Part shown: positions 1-7,752 of the stretch, piece after piece
Layout of the letters: each line of letters starts with the position of its first letter
Numbering within the stretch: the stretch's first letter is position 1
Source of the DNA: CAZIFG01 sp964539135
Lineage (GTDB): Bacteria; Margulisbacteria; Marinamargulisbacteria; GCA-2716485; CAZIFG01
Assembly: GCA_964539135.1 (NCBI GenBank)
Contig: CAZIFG010000016.1
Span: 1-42,991, forward strand
Length of the DNA stretch: 42,991 nt
Reading direction: 5' to 3'
Translations under genes and position numbers: made by a program
The notes under the pieces: model-generated
Seen by the model: the letters and a program-made list of their open reading frames with translations, nothing else
What the model was told of the DNA's origin: nothing
Database searches by the model: none

Positions 1-180
1 GAATCATCGAAGCCCTGGTGATAAAAATTGGAAATCAAAATCCGGACCCTGAGCGCAGTCGAATCATCGAAGCCCTGGTGATAAAAATTGGAAATCAAAA
101 TCCGGACCCTGAGCGCAGTCGAATCATCGAAGCCCTGGTGATAAAAATTGGAAATCAAAATCCGGACCCTGAGCGCAGTC
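1..180. repeat. three exact 60-bp tandem repeats at window edge
   Basis: Three identical 60-bp units occupy 1-60, 61-120 and 121-180. Each ends with the first 16 bases of the palindrome described at 165-188. Only the third copy continues into the complete palindrome; the first two restart at the next unit. Because 60 is divisible by three, the repeats create a spurious open frame carrying a DPERSR motif, which I do not regard as a gene. Perfect identity at the very edge of the sequence could be a real tandem expansion or an assembly loop caused by the dispersed palindrome. Confidence 0.9.
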
Positions 181-188
181 GAAGGGTC
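165..188 (+). repeat. 24-bp dispersed palindrome (GACCCT...AGGGTC)
   Basis: The site has 6-bp inverted arms, GACCCT and AGGGTC, around a GC-rich centre containing GAGCGCAGTCGA. An identical 24-bp copy lies in the opposite orientation at 1458-1481, and a degenerate copy lies at 419-442. From general knowledge, closely similar palindromes are found dispersed in many bacterial genomes as REP-like or insertion-target sequences. Its role here is unknown. Confidence 0.8.
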
Positions 189-220
189 GTAGACGCTAGA
201 ACAATCCAAATAGTAATCAA

Positions 221-396
221 GTCGTTACCTATTTGTGATCCAAAAAAGAGCCACTCGGGCGTTCACCGGAATCGGTCGCTCCTGTTCTGCGAACAGGGAT
301 CGCCGCTTCCTCAAAAATCGAGCTGCTTCGCGATCTCGATTTTTGCTCACGCACTCACGGCTCTGACCTTTTTTGCGATCACAAATAGGAAACGGC
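221..396 (+). mobile_element. MITE-like structured repeat, copy A (176 bp)
   Basis: The ends are 20-bp terminal inverted repeats: GTCGTTACCTATTTGTGATC at 221-240 and its near complement at 377-396. The interior has a hairpin with an 11-bp stem (CAAAAATCGAG at 312-322 pairing with CTCGATTTTTG at 335-345) and a smaller one around CCTGTTCTGCGAACAGG at 281-297. A diverged copy lies inverted at 1261-1437. There is no coding capacity. The architecture fits a non-autonomous palindromic element or a REP-type structured repeat; no transposase gene is in the window. Confidence 0.7.
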
Positions 397-418
397 TTAA
401 AATCCCAAAGCAAGACTC

Positions 419-442
419 GGATCCTGATCTTGTTGAAGGGGC
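419..442 (+). repeat. degenerate copy of the dispersed palindrome
   Basis: GGATCCTGATC at 419-429 followed by TGAAGGGGC aligns with the palindrome at 165-188 with several substitutions in the centre and right arm. It lies just outside the right end of structured repeat copy A, so that copy is bracketed by a palindrome on each side. Confidence 0.45.
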
Positions 443-450
443 TGGCGCAA

Positions 451-1125
451 TTAGGAAGAAATGAGCGTTGTTTCAGCCAAAGAAGAAAAGCCATCCGTAT
501 CTTTTGGGAAATTATATTCTATATTTTGTGGATAAACTGGATAAATAATAAAGGGGTGTAAAATACATATTCCATTGCGATCCTCTTCACCAAGGTAGGT
601 GGGTATTATTGTATTGTCAGAAAATCCATCAGAGCCGTATTGTGCAAAAAGAGAGCAGTACAATGCCCCTAACCCATATAAAGTATTTTTAAGAGTGGCC
701 TTAGTAAAATGCTCATTTCTATTGTGTTTTAAAAGGGTGTAATCATGATACCAAGGCGTTTTCCCATTCTCGCGCGCTAAAGGCTTAAATTGATAAGCTT
801 CATTGCACATAAGCGATACTTTGTACTCACTCAAGGATAAAACCTCAATGATTTTATTGTAATCCTTTATGTCATAATGCTGCGATTCCTTGTAATTATT
901 AGAAGATAAAATGCACCTCATGTGATTTTCAAATTCACATCCAATGTTAATCAAAAGAGATTGGAGCCTAATAGAAAAAGCATTGTCATTATTCTTATGA
1001 GGATCAATAAATTCAAAAATACGAATTAATTCTTGTGCAAAAGAGTTGTATATTCGTATTTCTCTTGAGCGGTCATTAGAAAATCCTTTGAAAAAAATAA
1101 AAAATGTAGTTATTCCAGTTATCAT
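451..1125 (-). CDS. hypothetical protein, possible HEPN-like
   Basis: This 224-residue protein has no signal peptide or clear membrane segment beyond a hydrophobic N-terminus (ITTFFIFFKGF). A central stretch reads WYHDYTLLKHNRNEHF and continues into a helix-like ATLKNTLYGLGALYCSLF. Tryptophan plus a KH-x-R-N-x-H core before a leucine-rich helix recalls uncharacterised HEPN-like proteins found near defence genes; this is resemblance from memory, not a search. The gene is much more AT-rich than its flanks and is enclosed by the inverted repeats at 221-396 and 1261-1437. There is no Shine-Dalgarno sequence. The ATG overlaps the stop of a 14-codon frame (1125-1169, minus strand) as TAATG, so translation may be coupled, or the true start may differ. 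The gene is probably real; its function is unknown. Confidence 0.6.
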   Translation of the reverse strand: MITGITTFFIFFKGFSNDRSREIRIYNSFAQELIRIFEFIDPHKNNDNAFSIRLQSLLINIGCEFENHMRCILSSNNYKESQHYDIKDYNKIIEVLSLSEYKVSLMCNEAYQFKPLARENGKTPWYHDYTLLKHNRNEHFTKATLKNTLYGLGALYCSLFAQYGSDGFSDNTIIPTYLGEEDRNGICILHPFIIYPVYPQNIEYNFPKDTDGFSSLAETTLISS

Positions 1126-1260
1126 TATGCGTGTTCGGAAGCGAAATCCTGGGGAATGGTTTGTCGCATGTTGTCTTTTTTACAAGTGTCATAAATTCCA
1201 TACTATCAATCTTAACTCAGTGTGAAAAGATATTTTCAAAGTGATAAACCTAGAATCTCC

Positions 1261-1437
1261 GCCGTTTCCTATCCGAGATCGCAAAAAAAGGTCAGAGCCG
1301 TGAGTGCGTGAGCAAAAATCGAGATCTCGGAGCAGCTCGATTTTTGAAGAAGCGGCGATCCCTGTTCGCAGAACAGTAGCGACCGATTCTGGCGAACGCC
1401 CGAGAGGCTCTTTTTGGGAGATCGGATAGGTAACGGC
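1261..1437 (-). mobile_element. MITE-like structured repeat, copy B (177 bp)
   Basis: This is the inverted partner of 221-396. The ends are GCCGTTTCCTATCCGAGATC at 1261-1280 and GAGATCGGATAGGTAACGGC at 1418-1437, which again pair with each other. The interior keeps the CAAAAATCGAGAT/AGCTCGATTTTTG hairpin (about 1313-1346) and the CTGTTCGCAGAACAG hairpin (1361-1375). The terminal arms differ from copy A at matching positions, TTTG in A and CCGA in B, while pairing within each copy is kept. The rest of 1126-1564 shows no gene; it may hold the promoter of the minus-strand unknown gene. Confidence 0.7.
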
Positions 1438-1457
1438 GGGTTTTCTCTAGAACCAAC

Positions 1458-1481
1458 GACCCTTCGACTGCGCTCAGGGTC
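1458..1481 (-). repeat. 24-bp dispersed palindrome, inverted copy
   Basis: This is identical over 24 bp to the site at 165-188 in the opposite orientation. It lies 20 bp outside structured repeat copy B. The similarity to the left side continues a few bases further out (CAAAA then a CGG before GACCCT), so the full inverted arms are roughly 165-396 and 1261-1481. Confidence 0.8.
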
Positions 1482-1564
1482 CGAGTTTTGTTGTTGAGTT
1501 TGTTCAAGGCAGGTTGCCGACTTCATCCTTCCCCTAACCCCTAGAATCTGATTTAATAAAAGGC

Positions 1565-2470
1565 ATGAAAGCACCCGTTGCCGTTATTGGTTTAGGGAAT
1601 ATGGGCAAGTACCATGTTCAAAAATATGCTGCCATGGAGAGTGTGAGTCTAAAGGCAGTTTGCGATGCAGATCCTCAGCGTGTTCGCGAATTTTCAGAAC
1701 AGTATGCCTGTGCCGGATATACCTCAGTAGAGGCATTGCTAGAACAAGAAACGATAGAAGCGGTCAGTATTACGGTACCAACTCAATTCCACTATGACGT
1801 GGCGCTAAAGGTGATGAATAATGGCATCCATTGCCTGATCGAAAAGCCCATTGCCGCCACAAAATCGCAAGCAGAGCAGATCTGTACGCTTGCAAAAGAG
1901 AAGTCGCTTACGGTGATGATTGGTCATGTTGAGCGCTTCAATCCAGCCATTATCGCCTTAAAAGAAAAAATAGAGCGTGGCGACTTAGGGCCACTCATTG
2001 ATCTCTATTCAAAACGAGTAGGCCCCTATCCCAAACAAATTAAAGATGCTGGGGTCGAAATAGACCTCGCCGTCCATGACATTCAAATTATATGCGATCT
2101 TTTACAAGAAACGCCCCTCGAAGTAGCGGGAAAATCCTCGAAAATAAATCTAGAGAATCAGTCCGACACCGCGACCTATTGGATGTCTTTTAAAAAGGCA
2201 ACAGCAACTGTTCATGTCGATTGGTTACATTCCGAGCCAGAGAGGCATTTAACAGTGGTCGGAAGTCAAGGCGTTGCCAAATTGGATTATGCGAAAAAGA
2301 CACTTTCCATTCAAACCGCAGATGGCATGCAAAATATCGAGGTTCTGATGAGAGATCAACTGGAAGCCGAGTTAACACATTTTATAGACTGTATTCGTTC
2401 CAAAACACCGCCCTTAATCCCCCCTGAAATGGGTCTAAATGCTTTGGAAATAGCCGAAAAAATAGCCTAA
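1565..2470 (+). CDS. Gfo/Idh/MocA-family NAD(P)-dependent oxidoreductase
   Basis: This is a 301-residue soluble enzyme of the glucose-fructose oxidoreductase family, which oxidises or reduces sugar and sugar-nucleotide carbons. The N-terminal Rossmann fold shows the dinucleotide motif GLGNMG at 9-14. The family EKP motif, with its catalytic lysine, is at 93-95. GHVERFNP follows, then an EIDLAVHDIQ segment carrying the usual active-site His. Members near LPS genes often act on UDP-N-acetylglucosamine (GnnA-like), and an envelope-sugar role would suit this diderm genome, but no partner aminotransferase is adjacent and the substrate cannot be read from sequence. The ATG follows TTTAATAAAAGGC, so the AAAGG lies too close for a standard Shine-Dalgarno site. 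metK follows after 69 bp with its own promoter. Confidence 0.88.
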   Translation: MKAPVAVIGLGNMGKYHVQKYAAMESVSLKAVCDADPQRVREFSEQYACAGYTSVEALLEQETIEAVSITVPTQFHYDVALKVMNNGIHCLIEKPIAATKSQAEQICTLAKEKSLTVMIGHVERFNPAIIALKEKIERGDLGPLIDLYSKRVGPYPKQIKDAGVEIDLAVHDIQIICDLLQETPLEVAGKSSKINLENQSDTATYWMSFKKATATVHVDWLHSEPERHLTVVGSQGVAKLDYAKKTLSIQTADGMQNIEVLMRDQLEAELTHFIDCIRSKTPPLIPPEMGLNALEIAEKIA

Positions 2471-2501
2471 AAAGAAGAGGCCTTAATAAGGGATTAAGAC
2501 T

Positions 2502-2530
2502 TTGCATGATTTCATGGTGAGTGATAGAAT
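2502..2530 (+). promoter_or_regulatory. metK promoter, extended -10, near-leaderless
   Basis: TTGCAT (2502-2507) is separated by 17 bp from TAGAAT (2525-2530), and a TGA immediately before gives an extended -10 (TGn). Only nine bases separate the -10 from the metK ATG, so the transcript should begin within about three bases of the start codon. No room exists for a SAM riboswitch downstream of this promoter. Confidence 0.7.
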
Positions 2531-2539
2531 GAAGTCGCT

Positions 2540-3715
2540 ATGACATATTTATTTAGTTCCGAATCGGTATCTGAAGGACATCCAGACAAGCTCTGTGATC
2601 AAATTTCAGATGCGATTTTAGATGAAGCATTGCGACAAGATCCTCAAAGTCGCGTTGCAGTTGAGACCTATACAACCACCGGACTGGTGCTCGTAGGTGG
2701 TGAAGTCAATACAACCGCAACGCTTGATATTCAGAAAATAGTAAGAGAAACCTTGAGGGATATAGGGTACACGGATGTTTCGTACGGAATTTCAGCAGAT
2801 AGTTGTAGTATTTTAACAGCCCTTCACGAGCAGTCGGCAGATATTGCCCAAGGTGTGAATGAAGGAGAAGGTCTAGATACTGCACTGGGTGCAGGCGACC
2901 AGGGAATCATGTTTGGGTATGCGTGTAAACAAACCCCAGTTTATATGCCGCTTCCCATTTATTTATCTCACGAGCTGTTAAAGCAATTGACAAGATGTCG
3001 AAAGAGTGGACGGCTGAAATATCTTCGGCCCGATGCAAAAGCGCAAGTGACCGTAGAATATGAAGGGAAGAAGCCCATAAGTGTACATACGATCGTGATT
3101 TCAACACAACACGCACCGGATGTGGATCAAAAAACGATTCAAGAGGATGTCATTCGTGAGGTCATTCAACCCATTATTCCGGAACACTTACTGTCCGATA
3201 AGGTTCGCATTTTAATTAATCCTACGGGAAGATTTGTCATTGGCGGACCCCATGGAGATGCGGGGCTTACAGGGCGGAAAATTATTGTGGATACTTATGG
3301 AGGTTGGGCCCGTCATGGTGGCGGGGCATTCTCCGGTAAGGATGCCACAAAAGTAGATAGATCAGCGGCATATATGGCACGGTATATCGCAAAGAATTTG
3401 GTTGCAGCAGGCGTAGCAGAGGAAATCGAAATTCAATTGGCCTATGCGATTGGAATTTCAAAACCTGTTTCGATCAATGTAGAGACATATGGGACATCAG
3501 AAATAAGTCATGAGAAAATTTTAGACTTAATTAACATGCATTTTGAGTTAACCCCATCCGGTATTATTAGAACGTTAGAGTTAAGAAGACCCATTTTTAA
3601 GGCAACGGCAGCCTATGGGCATTTTGGTAGAGGTGAGAATGAGTTGAGCTGGGAAGCCTTAGATAAGGTGAAGGACATTCAGGCGTCCTTAGCCCATTAC
3701 GCGCAAGTCGCCTAA
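2540..3715 (+). CDS. metK: S-adenosylmethionine synthase
   Basis: MetK makes S-adenosylmethionine from methionine and ATP in the cytosol and feeds methylation and polyamine synthesis. The 391 residues match the usual family length. Visible signatures are SSESVSEGHPDKLCDQISDA at the N-terminus (ATP and methionine contacts), the GAGDQGIMFGYA hexapeptide region, and GGPHGDAGLTGRKIIVDTYG followed by GGGAFSGKDATKVDRS, the P-loop-like segment with metal and phosphate ligands. The start is fixed by the SSESVSEGHPD motif beginning at residue 6. There is no Shine-Dalgarno sequence and the promoter lies almost at the ATG. The cinA-like gene and recA follow on the same strand. Confidence 0.97.
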   Translation: MTYLFSSESVSEGHPDKLCDQISDAILDEALRQDPQSRVAVETYTTTGLVLVGGEVNTTATLDIQKIVRETLRDIGYTDVSYGISADSCSILTALHEQSADIAQGVNEGEGLDTALGAGDQGIMFGYACKQTPVYMPLPIYLSHELLKQLTRCRKSGRLKYLRPDAKAQVTVEYEGKKPISVHTIVISTQHAPDVDQKTIQEDVIREVIQPIIPEHLLSDKVRILINPTGRFVIGGPHGDAGLTGRKIIVDTYGGWARHGGGAFSGKDATKVDRSAAYMARYIAKNLVAAGVAEEIEIQLAYAIGISKPVSINVETYGTSEISHEKILDLINMHFELTPSGIIRTLELRRPIFKATAAYGHFGRGENELSWEALDKVKDIQASLAHYAQVA

Positions 3716-3765
3716 TAGAGCAGGCAGCATTCTCTCTTCTACCTTAAGAGGTATGAGGACATCAA

Positions 3766-4389
3766 ATGGAACGATTTCAAGATGTGTTAGACACTGAAAG
3801 TATTCAATTTAAGCGAAATATCATTCGTCAGGCGGTTCAGATTTTAATTCAATCAAAGCTAACAGTGGCCGTAGCAGAATCTGTGATGTTGGGAACGCTC
3901 TTAAAAATCATGACCCGAATGCCAAAACGGGAAGTTGTATTTAGAGGGGGGTTTTCCTGTGTGGGAACTCAAAGTTTGATATCTTTAGGCAAAGTAGCAC
4001 CGCGAGATATTCAGGATCATGAGTTTTCCAAGATAGCCTTAAGCTTAGCGAAAGAGGTTAAAACGCAATGTGGGGCAAACATTGGGTTGGCAACAGCAGG
4101 AGTAATTACAGAAGTGTCGCCCGGAGAATACTCAGGAAAAATAAGTTTTGGCTACGTATTTCCTGCGTTTGAGTCGGTTAAAACAATTCAAGTAATAGCC
4201 TCAGAAGCCATTGTGGAAGAGCGGATTATTCAGACCTGCTTTGCATATTTAAGGCAGTATCTTCAGAATCATCTTGCCATTCCATTTGAAAAAGAAATGA
4301 GAATAGAGCGGGGCCCGGTCATGATGCAAAAGGCAGGCCCCTCAGTAGAGTCGCGATATCAAAAGGAGGAAGTCAGACATGGATCATAA
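3766..4389 (+). CDS. divergent CinA C-terminal (PncC-like) domain protein
   Basis: This 207-residue protein aligns with the CinA/PncC amidase domain, which hydrolyses nicotinamide mononucleotide to nicotinate mononucleotide. The family order is kept: VAVAES (35-39 region), a glycine-rich GGF turn near 61, SLGKVAPRDI, CGANIGLATAG near 102-112 and a final strand GKISFGYVF. However, the canonical AESCTGG reads AESVMLG, TYSN reads SCVG, and TGIAGP plus the following glycines reads TAGVITEVSP. The nucleophile-position Ser is kept, but much of the pocket is altered, so activity may be changed or lost. There is no N-terminal CinA nucleotide-binding domain. A GAGG-type ribosome site precedes the ATG. 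The 3' end overlaps recA by 11 bp, the familiar cinA-recA arrangement. Confidence 0.7.
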   Translation: MERFQDVLDTESIQFKRNIIRQAVQILIQSKLTVAVAESVMLGTLLKIMTRMPKREVVFRGGFSCVGTQSLISLGKVAPRDIQDHEFSKIALSLAKEVKTQCGANIGLATAGVITEVSPGEYSGKISFGYVFPAFESVKTIQVIASEAIVEERIIQTCFAYLRQYLQNHLAIPFEKEMRIERGPVMMQKAGPSVESRYQKEEVRHGS

Positions 4390-5455
4390 AGCAGATAGTA
4401 ATAAGGTAAAAGCATTAGAGTTTGCGGTAGCTCAAATTGAAAAAGCACATGGGAAAGGATCCATTATTAAAATGGGAGAGCGCCCAGATATGAATATAGA
4501 AACCATTTCATCCGGAGCGGTTTCTTTAGATTTAGCGTTGGGAATAGGAGGGTATCCAAAGGGTCGAATTATTGAGATTTTTGGGCCAGAATCATCCGGA
4601 AAATCCACACTTTCGTTGCACGCCGTCGCAGAAGCGCAAAAAGCAGGCGGGACCTGTGCGTATATCGACACAGAACATGCCTTAAATGCGGGGTATGCCC
4701 ACGCCTTAGGCGTAAATCTGAACAGCATGCTTTTATCTCAGCCCGATTATGGCGAACAAGCACTGGAAATAGCGGAAACCTTAGTGCGATCAGGCGCGGT
4801 TGACTTAATTGTCATCGACTCTGTGGCAGCCTTGGTTCCCAAATCTGAAATTGAAGGCGATATGGGTGATTCTCAGATGGGGGTTCAAGCGCGATTGATG
4901 TCTCAGGCGCTCCGAAAGCTCACAGGGATTGTCAATAAATCAAAGTGCATCGTTATTTTTGTAAACCAAATTCGAGATAAAATTGGCGTCATGTTTGGAA
5001 ACCCTGAAACAACGCCAGGGGGTAGAGCTTTAAAATTTTATTCCACCATTCGAATTGATATCCGACGAACAGAAACGCTGAAATCAGGCGTAGAATTAGT
5101 GGGGATTAAATCCAAGGTTAAAATTGTCAAAAATAAAGTAGCGCCTCCTTTCAGACAAACGGAATTGGAAATTGAGTTTGGAACAGGCATTTCGTATGTA
5201 GGCGACTTATTGGATTTAGGGGTTAACTTAGGGATTGTGGAAAAAAGTGGGACCTGGTACGCCTTAGGTGAAGATCGTTTAGGACAAGGCCGTGTCGCAG
5301 CGAAGCAATTCTTAAAAGAAAAGCCAGCTTTGGCAAAAAAATTAGAAGACATGATTCGCACAAAAGTAAGAGAAGAGAAAGAAGAAAAGTTATTAACCTT
5401 GAACCCAAAAGTAGAACAAGAGGCAGAAGAAGAACTCATTGGTGCAGGGGCGTAA
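4379..5455 (+). CDS. recA: recombinase RecA
   Basis: RecA forms ATP-dependent filaments on single-stranded DNA for strand exchange and triggers LexA-type cleavage. The 358 residues show Walker A GPESSGKST starting at residue 69, the Walker B strand LIVIDSVAAL, loop L1 around EGDMGDSQMGVQARLMSQAL, and the loop L2 region IFVNQIRDKIGVMFGNPETT followed by PGGRALKFY. The C-terminus is acidic (EEAEEEL), as usual. The strong AAAAGGAGG site lies inside the end of the preceding cinA-like gene, and the two overlap by 11 bp, so they are probably co-translated. rny follows after 36 bp. Confidence 0.98.
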   Translation: MDHKADSNKVKALEFAVAQIEKAHGKGSIIKMGERPDMNIETISSGAVSLDLALGIGGYPKGRIIEIFGPESSGKSTLSLHAVAEAQKAGGTCAYIDTEHALNAGYAHALGVNLNSMLLSQPDYGEQALEIAETLVRSGAVDLIVIDSVAALVPKSEIEGDMGDSQMGVQARLMSQALRKLTGIVNKSKCIVIFVNQIRDKIGVMFGNPETTPGGRALKFYSTIRIDIRRTETLKSGVELVGIKSKVKIVKNKVAPPFRQTELEIEFGTGISYVGDLLDLGVNLGIVEKSGTWYALGEDRLGQGRVAAKQFLKEKPALAKKLEDMIRTKVREEKEEKLLTLNPKVEQEAEEELIGAGA

Positions 5456-5491
5456 ACCGTCTCTGTAAAAAAATAGAAAAGGAGATTAGCA

Positions 5492-7027
5492 GTGAACCCA
5501 AATAGTATCTATATTGCAATAAATGCAGTAGCTGCTCTGACTATCGTTGGAGTGATTGTCCGTACCTCCTTGGCGAATAAAAAAATTCAAAATGCAGATA
5601 AACAAGCAGAACGAATGATAGAAAACGCCAAGCGGGAAGTGAATAATATCATCACCCGAGCAGAAAGAGAGGCCCAAAGTAATACCTCAAAAGCACGACG
5701 GATTGCGGAAGAAGAAATTAAACTCAGACGCCAATCGGTGGTCGAAATTGAAAACAGAGTCATTCAAAAAGAAAAGCAGTTGGATCAAAAAGAGGCTCAA
5801 ATTGAGGAAAAAGAACAGCACTTAGAGGCCGAACATGAAAAAATGAGAGGCGCGCGTAAAAAATTAGATGCGACTCTGAATGAGATGGTTGAAAAAGTAG
5901 AAGTCATTTCTAAAATGAGTAAAGAAGAGGCTCAAAAATTGCTCATGGAATCCATTGAAAAAACAACTAAAAAGCAAATGGGTAAAATGATCAAAGAGAT
6001 GGAAGAGCAGGCCAAAAAAATTGCCAATAGAAGGGCAAAAGAAATTGTGGTCGATGCCATTCAACGTACCGCAGTAGATCATGTTCCCGCAGCAACCACG
6101 ACGATTATTCAATTACCAGATGATGATATGAAAGGCCGTGTCATTGGAAAAGAGGGGCGTAATATTCGTGCCTTTGAAGCTCAAACAGGGGTTGACATTA
6201 TCATTGATGACACGCCAGGAACCATTATTGTGTCGGCTTTCGATCCCATACGCCGGGAAGTGGCAAAAATGGCCCTGACAAAATTACTGGAGGATGGTCG
6301 CATTCATCCGACTCGAGTGGAAGAAGCTGTTGAAAAAGCGAAAAAAGAATTGTATGAGATCATTATTCAACGCGGGGAAAAAGCCGTAGAAGAATTGGGG
6401 CTTCAATTTCATCCCAAAATTATTGAGTATATTGGAAAGTTATATTATAGAACCAGTTATGGTCAAAACATGCTCTATCATTCCATGGAATCGGCGCATA
6501 TTGCAGGCTTAATGGCCAGTGAATTGGGTGTGAATGTCAATCTATCCAAAAGAGGTGCTTTATTGCATGACATTGGAAAAGCCATCGATTTTGAGTCTGA
6601 GGGCACGCATACCGATCTAGGTAAAGAAATCTGTGAAAAGTATGGAGAGTCTGCAGAGGTTATTAACTGTATTATGGCCCATCATGAAGATGAAGAACCC
6701 GATACCATTGAGGCTGTTTTAGTCATGATGGCAGATGCCATTTCATCGGTTCGCCCAGGCGCACGACGAGAAGCCACGGAAAGTTATATTAAACGCTTAG
6801 AAAAGCTAGAGGCCTTAGCCTATAGTTATGAAGGGGTAGAAAAAGCCTATGCCGTGCAAGCGGGACGTGAAATTCGGGTGATTGTGCAGCCAGAAGTCAT
6901 TGATGATGATGAGGCTACAAAGTTGGCCTTTGATATGGCACGAAAAATTGAAAATGAGATGGATTATCCAGGAGAAATAAAGGTAAATGTCGTCAGAGAA
7001 ACACGTGCGTATAGCATTGCGCAATAA
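5492..7027 (+). CDS. rny: ribonuclease Y
   Basis: RNase Y is a membrane-anchored endoribonuclease that starts mRNA decay. The 511 residues have the full domain order: one N-terminal membrane helix (about 4-27), a long charged coiled coil (about 30-170), a KH RNA-binding domain with GRVIGKEGRNIRAFE near 213-227, and an HD domain with LLHDIGK (His359-Asp360) and the downstream AHHEDEEP metal-binding region. The start is GTG, chosen because AAAAGGAG (5477-5484) sits 7 bp upstream and the membrane helix begins directly after it. It follows recA by 36 bp and precedes lptB by 5 bp. Confidence 0.97.
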   Translation: MNPNSIYIAINAVAALTIVGVIVRTSLANKKIQNADKQAERMIENAKREVNNIITRAEREAQSNTSKARRIAEEEIKLRRQSVVEIENRVIQKEKQLDQKEAQIEEKEQHLEAEHEKMRGARKKLDATLNEMVEKVEVISKMSKEEAQKLLMESIEKTTKKQMGKMIKEMEEQAKKIANRRAKEIVVDAIQRTAVDHVPAATTTIIQLPDDDMKGRVIGKEGRNIRAFEAQTGVDIIIDDTPGTIIVSAFDPIRREVAKMALTKLLEDGRIHPTRVEEAVEKAKKELYEIIIQRGEKAVEELGLQFHPKIIEYIGKLYYRTSYGQNMLYHSMESAHIAGLMASELGVNVNLSKRGALLHDIGKAIDFESEGTHTDLGKEICEKYGESAEVINCIMAHHEDEEPDTIEAVLVMMADAISSVRPGARREATESYIKRLEKLEALAYSYEGVEKAYAVQAGREIRVIVQPEVIDDDEATKLAFDMARKIENEMDYPGEIKVNVVRETRAYSIAQ

Positions 7028-7032
7028 ATCCT

Positions 7033-7752
7033 ATGATAGAAGCCAGAAAAATCGTTAAAAAGTATAGAAATAGAACGGTCGTCAATGAAGTCGACCTGAA
7101 TATGGAAAAAGGTGAAATTGTGGGCCTTTTGGGCCCCAATGGCGCGGGAAAAACCACCACCTTTTACATGATTACAGGCTTAGTAAGGCCCGATTCTGGA
7201 CAGATTTTTTTAGATGGAAAAGACATTACAAAATATCCCATGTACAAGCGATCTCGAATGGGGCTGGGATACCTGCCTCAGGAATCCTCTATTTTTAAAA
7301 AATTAACGGTGGAGGAAAATGTCTATATTTTATGGGAGCTCATTAAAAACGTCCCTAAAAAAGAGTATGACAGTAAGCTAACGGCCCTTCTTGAAGAGAT
7401 GGGGCTTTCCCATTTGAGGCATGCAAAAGGGGTAGAGTTATCGGGAGGCGAAAAACGTCGAGTGGAAATTGTGAGAACCTTGGCCACAGACCCTTCTTTT
7501 ATTTTGTTGGATGAGCCCTTTGCGGGGATAGATCCCATTGCCGTTCATGACATTCAGGAAATCATTCGAAATTTAAAGAAAAAGGGCTTGGGGATTATTA
7601 TTTCAGATCACAATGTGAGAGAAACCTTGGAAATTACAGACAGAGCCTATTTATTACATGATGGTAAAATTATCTTGTCGGGAAGTTCTCAAGACATTGC
7701 CAATGATCCGCTCGCCAAGAAATTTTATTTGGGAGAAAATTTCCAATTATGA
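7033..7752 (+). CDS. lptB: LPS export ABC transporter ATP-binding protein LptB
   Basis: LptB is the cytoplasmic ATPase that powers extraction of lipopolysaccharide from the inner membrane through LptF/LptG. The 239 residues match the family. Walker A is GPNGAGKTTT near 34, the Q-loop region is YLPQESSIF, the signature is LSGGEKRRVEI, and Walker B ends in LLDEPFAGIDP (Asp160-Glu161). The LptB-specific GLGYLPQE and DEPFAGIDPIAV context separates it from amino-acid transporters of the same fold. It starts 5 bp after rny without a clear ribosome site, so coupling to rny is likely. The stop overlaps the next start as ATGA. Confidence 0.95.
   Translation: MIEARKIVKKYRNRTVVNEVDLNMEKGEIVGLLGPNGAGKTTTFYMITGLVRPDSGQIFLDGKDITKYPMYKRSRMGLGYLPQESSIFKKLTVEENVYILWELIKNVPKKEYDSKLTALLEEMGLSHLRHAKGVELSGGEKRRVEIVRTLATDPSFILLDEPFAGIDPIAVHDIQEIIRNLKKKGLGIIISDHNVRETLEITDRAYLLHDGKIILSGSSQDIANDPLAKKFYLGENFQL

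Noticed and set aside
1..180. CRISPR array
   Set aside because: The repeats are contiguous identical 60-bp units with no spacers and no cas genes.
18..464. Open frame with repeated DPERSR motif through the edge repeats
   Set aside because: It follows the 60-bp repeat and palindromes; similar frames appear wherever this palindrome is read. No ribosome site or family.
1269..1574. Minus-strand frame over structured repeat copy B
   Set aside because: It is the translated repeat, including the DPERSRR string, and would cover the start of the oxidoreductase gene.
2471..2539. SAM riboswitch before metK
   Set aside because: The predicted transcript starts within about three bases of the ATG and no conserved SAM-I or SAM-II core is visible.
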